A stretch of DNA of 64,000 bases from positions 55,575-119,574 of the forward strand of contig NZ_BOMN01000122.1 in the NCBI RefSeq assembly GCF_016862215.1, in the 5' to 3' direction. The notes under the pieces were generated by a model. That model made no database searches and was not told where the DNA came from. It saw only the letters and a list, made by a program, of their open reading frames with translations. The position numbers were made by a program, and so were the translations under genes. This stretch comes from Winogradskya humida (GTDB lineage Bacteria > Actinomycetota > Actinomycetes > Mycobacteriales > Micromonosporaceae). Shown here one piece after another: positions 16,145 through 23,199 of the stretch (within the stretch, counting starts at the first letter, position 1; each line of letters opens with the position of its first letter).

Positions 16145-19003
16145 GTGATTGTGGTGTTCCTCAGGGCATTGGTCAGGCCGAAGGCATCGACGCGGGTGCC
16201 GCGCGCCGCCTGGCCGATCGGGCGCGCGCTGATGATCGCGTACATCTTCGCCATCACGCTGCTGGTGGCCCTCGGCGCCAGCGCCTATCAGCGCATCGAG
16301 CAACAGCTGACGGATCGCGACGCGGTAGAGGCATCCCACGACGTACTGGACGGGATCGCGCAGTTGCGGGTGGAGATCGCGAACGCCGAGCGTGGCCAGC
16401 GCGGCTACATCATCACCGGCAACGAGGGTTATCTGGCCCCTTATCAGAATGCGATCTTCGTGATCCCGAAGATTCAGGAGTCGCTGAGCGATTCCATTCG
16501 TGGCCAGGTCAGCCAGGAAAGTCGCCTGCGAGTGCTCGAGGCGCCGATGAGAGCCAAGCTCGACGAACTCGCACGCACCATCGCGCTGCGCCGATGGGGC
16601 GGCTTCTCCGCAGCGCGAGATGTCGTCGGCAAGAACGACGGCGCCCTCGCCATGGTTGACATCCAGACCACGCTCGACCAGATGCAGCTGGAAGAGATGG
16701 GACGGCTGGACAGGAGCAAAGCGCTCAGCACGCAGAATGCCGCGCGGACGGAGATGACGATCGTCTGGGGCACCGGCATCGCGGCGGTCCTCATCGCGCT
16801 GGTTGCCTGGTGGCTGACCCTGCGCATCACCCGGCCGCTGCGCGCGGTCACCCGGGCGGCCGACGAGGTCGCAGCCGGTGACCTGGAGGCGCGCGCCCCC
16901 GAGGCCGGGCCGGCCGAGATCGCCCGGATGGCCATGGCGGTCAACGCCTCGAGCCGGGCGCTGCTGGAGGCGCGGAACCAGGCGGTGCACGCGGGTGCGG
17001 CCAAGGGGGCGTTCCTGGCGACGATGAGCCACGAGATCCGTACGCCGATGAACGCGGTGATCGGCATGACGGGGCTGCTGCTCGACACCGAGTTGACGCT
17101 GGAACAGCAGGAGCTCGCGACGACCGTACGCGACAGTGGTGAATCTCTGCTCGTGGTCATCAACGACATCCTGGACTGGTCGAAGATCGAATCGGATCAG
17201 CTGGATCTGGAGGACGCCTCGTTCGAGGTCCGGGAGTTCCTGGACAGCTCGCTGGCGCTGATGGCGGTGCCGGCCGGCAAGAAGAAGATCGACATCGTCG
17301 GCGACGTCCACCCGAGCTGCCCGCCGGTGCTGCGCGGCGACGCGACCCGGCTGCGGCAGATCGTGATCAACCTGCTCTCCAATGCCGTGAAGTTCACCGA
17401 CCGCGGCGAGGTGGTCGCGACCGTGTCCGCCGAGGCTGTCTCCTCCGCGACCCTGTCCGCCGAGACCGTCTCCGCCGAGGCGGCGGCCGACGACCGGCTG
17501 CTGGTCACCATCGCCGTGCGGGACACCGGGATCGGCATCCCCGAGGACAAGGTCGACGGGTTGTTCCGACCGTTCGTGCAGGTCGACGCGTCGACGACGC
17601 GGATCTACGGCGGCACCGGGCTGGGCCTGGCCATCAGCCGCCGGCTGGCCCGCGCCATGGGCGGCGACATCACCGTCACCAGCGAGCAGAACGTCGGTTC
17701 CACGTTCACCGTCACCGCCCAGCTGCGGGCGTGCCCTCAGAACGTGACCGATTCCGACCGCTCCGAGCTGCGGCTCATCGGCCGGTCCGCCCTGGTCGTG
17801 GATGACAACAGCACCAACCGCGCGGTTCTCCAGCGCCAGCTGGCCGGTTGGGGAATGGACTGTACGGTCGCCGCGTCCGGACGGGACGCCCTCGCGCACA
17901 TCGAAGCCGGGGAGGAATTCGACTGCGCGATCCTCGACATGCACATGCCGGGACTCAGCGGCCTCGAACTCGCCGCCGCGCTGCGTGACGCCCCCGCCAC
18001 GGCCGACCTGCCGCTCCTGCTCACGAGCAGCATCACGTGGCAGCCCGAGCCCGGTCAGCGCGAGCTGTTCGACGCGGTCCTCACCAAGCCCACCCGCGCC
18101 AGCACGCTGCACACCACCCTGGTCAGGTTGCTCCTGCCCGCCGAACCCGCCGCCGCCTGGACGCCGTCCACCGGCACCCCGGCGCCCCACCAGCGGTCGC
18201 TGCGGATCCTGCTCGCCGAGGACAACCACGTCAACCAGCAGGTCGCCCAGCACATGCTCGCCAAGCTCGGTCACCGCGTGCACACCGTCGCCGACGGCCG
18301 CGAAGCCGTGCAGGCGATTCAGCAGGCACCGTACGACGTCGTGCTCATGGACATCCAGATGCCAGTGCTCGACGGGCTCGAGGCGACCCGGGTGATCCGC
18401 GCCGAGCTGCCCGCCGGGCGGCAGCCGTACATCATCGCCATGACCGCCAGCGTGCTCATCGAGGACCGGACCGCGTGCCATCTGGCGGGCATGAACGACT
18501 ACCTCGCCAAGCCCGTACGGTTGGATGACATAGCCCAGGCCCTCGCCCGGGTGACCGCGGGTCGCGACGTCGAGGAAGCGGTCCGCCAGGGTCTGCTGCC
18601 CGTCGGGGACGACCGCGCGGCCCTGATCAGGGCCCGGTTCGCCGACATCACCGACCCCGACCCCACCGAGGCCGAACGCGTCATGCTCGCCGGGATGCTG
18701 ACGTCCTTCACCGCCAAGACCCCGGCCGTCATCGACGCGCTCGAGGCCGCGCTGGTCGCCGGCGACGGGGAAACCGTCCGTTCCACGGCCCACGCGCTGA
18801 AGGGAACCGCCGGCAACCTCGGCATCACCGCCCTCGCGGACCTGCTCGGGGCGGTCGAGTCGGCGGCCCGGTCCGGGTCGGAGCTTCCCACCTCTGAAGA
18901 AACCATGCCCGCGATCCGTGCGGAATACGCCCGGATCGACCAGATCTGCGCCACCCTCGTCGCTGAGTACACCGCACCCACCGCCGTAGGTTCCCCGTTG
19001 TGA
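16145..19003 (+). CDS. Hybrid sensor histidine kinase (CHASE3-HAMP-HisKA-HATPase-REC-REC-Hpt)
   Basis: A 952-residue multi-step phosphorelay protein. Domains in order: TM1 (about 28-48), a CHASE3-like extracellular domain (about 50-200, NAERGQRGYIITGNEGYL), TM2 (about 205-222), HAMP, HisKA with MSHEIRTPMN (His296), HATPase (N box NLLSNAVKF, GTGLGLAIS), receiver 1 (Asp598 in AILDMHMPG), receiver 2 (Asp736 in VLMDIQMPV) and a C-terminal Hpt domain (His883 in STAHALKGT). All phosphotransfer residues are present, so it can pass phosphate within one chain like BarA/EvgS-type kinases. An alanine/glutamate/serine-rich insert sits in the HATPase domain (about 425-447). The partner response regulator is not in the window. 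The GTG start lacks a strong ribosome-binding site, so nearby GTG codons remain possible. Confidence 0.92.
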   Translation: MIVVFLRALVRPKASTRVPRAAWPIGRALMIAYIFAITLLVALGASAYQRIEQQLTDRDAVEASHDVLDGIAQLRVEIANAERGQRGYIITGNEGYLAPYQNAIFVIPKIQESLSDSIRGQVSQESRLRVLEAPMRAKLDELARTIALRRWGGFSAARDVVGKNDGALAMVDIQTTLDQMQLEEMGRLDRSKALSTQNAARTEMTIVWGTGIAAVLIALVAWWLTLRITRPLRAVTRAADEVAAGDLEARAPEAGPAEIARMAMAVNASSRALLEARNQAVHAGAAKGAFLATMSHEIRTPMNAVIGMTGLLLDTELTLEQQELATTVRDSGESLLVVINDILDWSKIESDQLDLEDASFEVREFLDSSLALMAVPAGKKKIDIVGDVHPSCPPVLRGDATRLRQIVINLLSNAVKFTDRGEVVATVSAEAVSSATLSAETVSAEAAADDRLLVTIAVRDTGIGIPEDKVDGLFRPFVQVDASTTRIYGGTGLGLAISRRLARAMGGDITVTSEQNVGSTFTVTAQLRACPQNVTDSDRSELRLIGRSALVVDDNSTNRAVLQRQLAGWGMDCTVAASGRDALAHIEAGEEFDCAILDMHMPGLSGLELAAALRDAPATADLPLLLTSSITWQPEPGQRELFDAVLTKPTRASTLHTTLVRLLLPAEPAAAWTPSTGTPAPHQRSLRILLAEDNHVNQQVAQHMLAKLGHRVHTVADGREAVQAIQQAPYDVVLMDIQMPVLDGLEATRVIRAELPAGRQPYIIAMTASVLIEDRTACHLAGMNDYLAKPVRLDDIAQALARVTAGRDVEEAVRQGLLPVGDDRAALIRARFADITDPDPTEAERVMLAGMLTSFTAKTPAVIDALEAALVAGDGETVRSTAHALKGTAGNLGITALADLLGAVESAARSGSELPTSEETMPAIRAEYARIDQICATLVAEYTAPTAVGSPL

Positions 19004-19083
19004 CCGGTCACACAGTGTGAGAGGGCGGACGGCCGGATCGATTCCCGGCACTGTTCGTTGATTCCCCAGGTCCGCTAGTATGC

Positions 19084-21009
19084 GTGCCATCCACCGTGCG
19101 CGATTTCCCGCACGACGGAGCCGACACGGAGAGTAACCGTGGCGGATCGACGGCGGCCACTGGGGGGTCACGGGTGCGAACGCTCGCGGGGCGCTACCGG
19201 GTGGAAGAGGCCGTCGGGCGCGGCGGAAGCGCGGTCGTGCACCGCGGCTGGGACCGCACCCTCAAACGCCGGGTCGCGATCAAGCTGTTCTCGTCCTACC
19301 GCGCCGAGGGCAACGAGCCCTCCATCGACGTCCTGCGCGAGGCCCGCACGGCAGCCGGCCTCAACCACCCCAACGTGGCCCGCGTCTACGACTACGGCGA
19401 GGCCCTCGAAGGCACCGAGCGCGTCCCCTACCTGGTCATGGAGTTCCTCGACGGCGACACCCTCGCCGACGAGCTGGCCCGCACGGGCGCCCTCGACTGG
19501 CACCGTGCCGCCGAGATCTGCGCCGCCACCGCCGCCGCCCTCGCCGCAGCCCACGAGCGCAACCTCGTGCACCGCGACGTCAAGCCCCGCAACGTCATGC
19601 TCACCCCCACCGGCGTCAAGGTCGTCGACTTCGGCATCGCCGCCGTCGCCGGCCAGAACAGCGTCGACACCCACGGCCGCCTCTGGGGCACCCCCGCCAG
19701 CCTCGCCCCCGAGCAGCTCCGCGGCGAGCCGACCTTCCCCGCCGCCGACGTCTACGGCCTCGGCCTGCTCCTGTTCGAATGCCTCGCCGGCACCCCCGCC
19801 TGGCCCGGCCAGACCGTCGGCGAGATCCTCGCCCTGCGCCACGACCAGCGCACCCCCCGCCTGCCCCGCATCCCCGGCCTGCCCCGCGACATCATCAGGC
19901 TCTACGAAGCCTGCACCTCCGAAGACCCCGCTCGCCGCCCCACCGCCGCCCACGCCGCCGAAACCCTGCGCCGCACCGCCGGCCTCATGCCGACCGTCCG
20001 CCCCGCGATCGCCGGCTCCGTCCTGCTGCCCGGCACCCGCTCCCAGCGCTCCCGGCCCGGCTCCACTGTCGGTGCCGGCACCGGTCTTGGCGGCGCCACT
20101 GCTCGCAGTGCCCGCACCGGTCTTAGTGGCGCTACCGCTTCTCGTTCCGCTTCCGGTCCCGGCGGCGCTGCCGCTTCTCGTTCCGGCTCTGGTCCCGGCG
20201 GCGCTGCCGCTCCTCGTTCCGGCTCTGGTCCCGGCGGCGCTGCCGCTCCTCGTTCCGGCACCGGTCTTGGCGGCGCTGCCGCTCCTCGTTCCGGCACCGG
20301 TCTTGGCGGCGCTGCTGCCCCTCGTTCCGGCTCCAGTCCTGGCGGCGCTGCTGCTCGCGAGTTTGTTGTTGCTGGTGCCGGCGCTACGGCCGGTTCCCCG
20401 GCCTTGGGTTACCCGGCCTCGGGTTACCCGGCCTCGGGTTCCCGCAGCCGCTCCCGCCGCCGCGAGGCGATCATGGCCTCGGTCGCCGTGGCCGCCGCAG
20501 TCGTCAGCATCTTCGGCCTGCAGCTGGTGAACGGCGCCTCCACCCCCGGCGGCCGCCAGGCCGAGGCAGCGGCGGCCGGCGGCGCGGGCATCCCCGCGGT
20601 CGCCCCGACACCGCACCCCCACACCGCGGCCCCGTCACCCTCCGCCGCGCCGAGCAGCGCCACCCCCACCACCACCGGCGCAACGGACTGGCGCCCCATC
20701 AAAGACCCGGTCGAGACCACCCGCGCGACGACATCCCCGGCCGCCCCGTCCACGACACCGACGAAGGCCCCGCACACCCCGCCCCGGACCTCACCGGCCA
20801 AGACCCCCTCAGCAACACCGACGACCCCCGGCCACACCCCCACCAGCTCCCCGACGGCGACACCGAAACCCTCGCCGCCCATCCCGACCCCGACCACCAG
20901 CCCGACCCCCACCGACGAGCCGACCAACACCCCCGAACCGTCGACCGACCCGGTGGACCCCCCGGCCACGACCCACTCCGCGGTCCCGGTCTCCTCCACC
21001 ACGGACTGA
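19084..21009 (+). CDS. Membrane-anchored Ser/Thr protein kinase with repeat linker
   Basis: A 641-residue kinase. The catalytic domain (about 35-300) has GRGGSAVVHRG, VAIKLF, HRDVKPRNVM (Asp about 165), VDFGIAA and GTPASLAPEQL. It is followed by a glycine/alanine linker of 12-residue repeats (about 334-425), one transmembrane helix (SVAVAAAVVSIFGLQLV) and a long Pro/Thr/Ser-rich outside tail with no recognisable sensor domain such as PASTA. The tail may contact the cell wall. The start is uncertain: GTG 19084 gives a 30-residue leader, while GTG 19174, just before VRTLAGRYRVEEAV, is equally reasonable. It is separate from the upstream hybrid kinase gene (80 bases). Confidence 0.9.
   Translation: MPSTVRDFPHDGADTESNRGGSTAATGGSRVRTLAGRYRVEEAVGRGGSAVVHRGWDRTLKRRVAIKLFSSYRAEGNEPSIDVLREARTAAGLNHPNVARVYDYGEALEGTERVPYLVMEFLDGDTLADELARTGALDWHRAAEICAATAAALAAAHERNLVHRDVKPRNVMLTPTGVKVVDFGIAAVAGQNSVDTHGRLWGTPASLAPEQLRGEPTFPAADVYGLGLLLFECLAGTPAWPGQTVGEILALRHDQRTPRLPRIPGLPRDIIRLYEACTSEDPARRPTAAHAAETLRRTAGLMPTVRPAIAGSVLLPGTRSQRSRPGSTVGAGTGLGGATARSARTGLSGATASRSASGPGGAAASRSGSGPGGAAAPRSGSGPGGAAAPRSGTGLGGAAAPRSGTGLGGAAAPRSGSSPGGAAAREFVVAGAGATAGSPALGYPASGYPASGSRSRSRRREAIMASVAVAAAVVSIFGLQLVNGASTPGGRQAEAAAAGGAGIPAVAPTPHPHTAAPSPSAAPSSATPTTTGATDWRPIKDPVETTRATTSPAAPSTTPTKAPHTPPRTSPAKTPSATPTTPGHTPTSSPTATPKPSPPIPTPTTSPTPTDEPTNTPEPSTDPVDPPATTHSAVPVSSTTD
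20083..20356 (+). repeat. 36-bp tandem repeat encoding the kinase linker
   Basis: About five well-conserved and two worn 36-bp units, each encoding a 12-residue stretch like GPGGAAAPRSGS. Units alternate between Gly-Pro and Gly-Leu starts, so neighbouring copies have been duplicated separately. The repeat keeps the frame and sits between the kinase domain and the membrane helix, where it sets linker length. Confidence 0.93.
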
Positions 21010-21015
21010 CCCCGC

Positions 21016-21612
21016 TCAGTTCCTCACCGGCGGCGCTGAGCTCCCACCCGCCGCGGCCTCCACTCCACCTCCGCCATTCCCGGCCGAGTCGTGCCCGAGG
21101 ACCGGCGCGGCGTTCCCCGGCTGCGCGCGACCCTCTTTCGGCGCCAAGAGGCGGTTGACGAGCGCGGGCAAGGCACTTTCGCCGGATGCCGAGAGGCGGT
21201 CCAGCAGGGCCGGCACGGCGTGCAGGATCTCACGCTCCGCAGGGCTCAGCCGGGTCGCAATGGCACCTGCCACCCAGTGCCGTCGCGCCTCGCGGTCGGC
21301 GTCGAGCGCGGTGGCACCGGCCGTGGTGAGCGTGATGACGAAGGCCCGGCCGTCGCTCGGGCTCGGCTCGCGGGCCACCAGGCCGAGGGTCTCGAGCTCC
21401 CCGACCGTACGACTCATGCTCTGATGTTTCACTCCCCGGGCCGCCGCCAGCTGGGCAATGGTCCGCGGACCCCCGTGGTCCAGGGCGCCCAGCGCGGTGG
21501 CCTGGGCCGGCGGCAGCGTGTCCGCGTGCGACCTGGTGGTGCGCACGAACCGGCCGATCGCCTGCCTGAGCAGCTCGGCTAGGTCCTCATCCGCGGGTGT
21601 GTCCGACGCCAT
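21016..21612 (-). CDS. MarR-family transcriptional regulator
   Basis: A 198-residue winged-helix protein. The core reads LRQAIGRFVRTTRSHADTLPPAQATALGALDHGGPRTIAQLA, then the recognition helix KHQSMSRTVGELETLGLV and the wing REPSPSDGRAFVITLTTAG. The C-terminal 50 residues are Gly/Ala-rich and beyond the usual MarR length. The ATG at 21612 is chosen because an in-frame start at 21654 lies inside the operator. The gene is divergent from a metallo-hydrolase, and two near-identical palindromes lie directly at its start, so it should repress itself and probably that neighbour. Confidence 0.9.
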   Translation of the reverse strand: MASDTPADEDLAELLRQAIGRFVRTTRSHADTLPPAQATALGALDHGGPRTIAQLAAARGVKHQSMSRTVGELETLGLVAREPSPSDGRAFVITLTTAGATALDADREARRHWVAGAIATRLSPAEREILHAVPALLDRLSASGESALPALVNRLLAPKEGRAQPGNAAPVLGHDSAGNGGGGVEAAAGGSSAPPVRN

Positions 21613-21616
21613 GAGA

Positions 21617-21666
21617 CAACTATACAACGCAGCTGTATAGTTGTGAATGTACAACGCGGCTGTACA
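21617..21666. promoter_or_regulatory. Two tandem MarR operators
   Basis: Site 1 (21617-21643) is a long inverted repeat, CAACTATAC and GTATAGTTG around a 9-base centre. Site 2 (21648-21666) is TGTACA-N7-TGTACA. They share the pattern TrTACAACGCrGCTGTAyA, so they are copies of one operator. Centres are 27 bases apart, and site 1 lies 4 bases upstream of the MarR start codon. Confidence 0.75.
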
Positions 21667-21785
21667 AAGACTTTATCCAGTGGCGACGGGCCTTTGCCGG
21701 TGGCGAAGGGCAGCACATCACCGCCGGATGGCATGCGCGCTCCCGCCCGTGTGTAGAAATGATCTAGACCCAGAAGGAGATCCAC

Positions 21786-22427
21786 ATGCGCCTCACCAAG
21801 TACGCCCACGCGTGCGTCACATTCACCGACGGTGACCGGACCCTGCTGATCGACCCCGGAACGTTCACGCCGAACGCCGCGGAGCTGATCGCCGCCGCGG
21901 ACGCGGTCCTCGTGACCCACGAGCACTTCGACCACTTCGACGAGGCCGCGCTGAAGCTGGAGCTCGACCGCCGCCCCGGCCTGCGCGTCTACGGGCCGGC
22001 CGCGGTCCAGGAGACGCTCGGCGAGCGCGACGGCCAGGTCAGCGTGGTGCACGCCGGCGACCAGCTCGACGCGGCGGGCTTCACCATCGCGGTGCACGGC
22101 GAGCGCCACGCCCTGATCCACAACGACGTCCCGCTGGTCGACAACGTCGGCTACCTGATCGACGGCCGCGTCTTCCACCCCGGCGACTCGTATGCGGTCC
22201 CCGACGCGCCGGTCGAGACGCTGCTCCTGCCGACGAGCGGCCCGTGGACGAAGTTCGGCGAGGCGGCCGACTTCGCCCGCGCGGTCAAGCCCTCCCGGAT
22301 GATCCAGGTCCACGAGCTGATGCTCAGCGAGCTCGGCCAGAACTCCGCCCGCATGTTCCTCGGCGCCGACGGCCTGACCGGCATCCCCCTCGACATCCTC
22401 CCCCACGGCGAGTCCGCCACGGTCTGA
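21786..22427 (+). CDS. Metallo-beta-lactamase-fold hydrolase (UlaG-like)
   Basis: A 213-residue protein of the small metallo-hydrolase family related to UlaG and other L-ascorbate-6-P lactonase-like proteins. It shows YAHACVTF, LLIDPGTF, the metal-binding THEHFDHFD, HAGDQLDAAGFTIAVHGERHALIH and VFHPGDSY. AGAAGGAG lies 6 bases before the ATG. The substrate is unknown. It is controlled by the divergent MarR operators, so it may be induced by a small toxic or phenolic compound; that is inference. Confidence 0.85.
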   Translation: MRLTKYAHACVTFTDGDRTLLIDPGTFTPNAAELIAAADAVLVTHEHFDHFDEAALKLELDRRPGLRVYGPAAVQETLGERDGQVSVVHAGDQLDAAGFTIAVHGERHALIHNDVPLVDNVGYLIDGRVFHPGDSYAVPDAPVETLLLPTSGPWTKFGEAADFARAVKPSRMIQVHELMLSELGQNSARMFLGADGLTGIPLDILPHGESATV

Positions 22428-22435
22428 CATCGCCC

Positions 22436-22458
22436 CCACCGGCTCTCTCGCCCGGTGG
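22436..22458. terminator. Hairpin between convergent genes
   Basis: A 7-bp stem (CCACCGG with CCGGTGG) and a 9-base loop in the 48-base gap between the metallo-hydrolase and the LiaF-like gene, placed to end transcription from both sides. Confidence 0.55.
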
Positions 22459-22475
22459 CGGCTGGGTTGCGCGTT

Positions 22476-22838
22476 CTAGCCCCGCCGCACGTGCACGCCG
22501 CCCGCAACGCTGTACTCACGAATCTTCAGCGTGCGAGTGGCGGCCACGGTGCCTGCCTGGACCCGGACCCCGCCGAAAAGACGGAAGCCCTCCACCTCGA
22601 CGGCGACGTCCTGCGGCAGCACCAGCGACACCCCGCCCACGAGTGACACCTTGGACAGCACCGGGCGCTCGGGCAGCTCGGCGGCGGTCAGATCGAGGTT
22701 CGCGCCACCGATCAGGCTCACGAACCACATGTCCCGCGGCATCCTCCACGCACCACCACGCTTGAGACCGCCGAGCACATTGACGAACCAGGCCGAACCG
22801 TCGCGACGGGTGAAGAGCGGGGAGTCTGTGGCATCCAT
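22476..22838 (-). CDS. LiaF-like cell-envelope response protein
   Basis: A 120-residue protein with the repeated beta-strand pattern of the LiaF C-terminal domain (cell wall-active antibiotics response): FVNVLGGLKRGG, FVSLIGGANLDLTAAE, KVSLVGGVSLVLPQDVAVEVEGF, LFGGVRV. No membrane helices and no DUF1707 N-terminus are visible. In Firmicutes LiaF restrains the LiaRS sensor; in actinobacteria similar short proteins usually sit beside envelope-stress regulators, but none is next to it here. A perfect palindrome (22898-22911) lies about 60 bases upstream. Confidence 0.75.
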   Translation of the reverse strand: MDATDSPLFTRRDGSAWFVNVLGGLKRGGAWRMPRDMWFVSLIGGANLDLTAAELPERPVLSKVSLVGGVSLVLPQDVAVEVEGFRLFGGVRVQAGTVAATRTLKIREYSVAGGVHVRRG

Positions 22839-22897
22839 GGGTATGACGATAAGGACATCAGCCCGCGCACGCCTGTGCCATCACACACGGCCGACCG

Positions 22898-22911
22898 ATG
22901 ACAGATGTCAT
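22898..22911. promoter_or_regulatory. Palindrome ATGACA-GA-TGTCAT
   Basis: A perfect 6-2-6 inverted repeat in the promoter region of the LiaF-like gene, followed by GAC so that a second overlapping palindrome GTCATGAC is also present. LuxR-type response regulators often use sites of this kind; no protein is assigned. The rest of 22839-23071 shows no gene. Confidence 0.4.
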
Positions 22912-23071
22912 GACTGTTTCGCTCAGCTTTCGCGGCACCCTGCTTCCCTATCCGGTACGGGCGGACGTCCGGCGCGCCCCCCAAAGTGCCGGACGCCCGC
23001 CCGCCTCCCCTACCACCCACCCGAGCCGCCACCCACCCGGACCACTGCACGCCCGGACCGCTGCACGCCCG

Positions 23072-23199
23072 CCACCCGAACCCCGGGCGCGCCGGTCAGG
23101 CCGAGCCGCGGCGCGCAGGCCACCCGAACCCTGGGCGCGCCGATCAGGCCGAGCCGCGGCGCGCAGGCCACCCGAACCCTGGGCGCGCCGGTCAGGCCG
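23072..23199. repeat. 48-bp tandem repeat running into the MMPL stop codon
   Basis: Two full 48-bp units and a third partial one, each starting CCACCCGAACCC and containing CGCCGGTCAGGCC or CGCCGATCAGGCC. In the last unit the TCA is the stop codon of the MMPL gene (23192-23194), so the other units carry a decoy copy of the gene's end. Shorter worn repeats of GGACCGCTGCACGCCC lie just before, from about 23039. Confidence 0.9.

Noticed and set aside
17415..17480. Possible extra domain in the histidine kinase from an Ala/Glu/Ser repeat
   Set aside because: It is a short low-complexity loop inside the HATPase domain; all conserved boxes remain in order.
16094..19171. 1025-residue minus-strand ORF
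   Set aside because: It is the antisense of the hybrid histidine kinase, with no hydrophobic segments or motifs of its own; high GC makes such antisense frames long.
19139..20530. 463-residue plus-strand ORF with a better ribosome-binding site than the kinase
   Set aside because: It is a Pro/Ala/Ser-rich out-of-frame reading of the Ser/Thr kinase gene; the kinase motifs are in the other frame.
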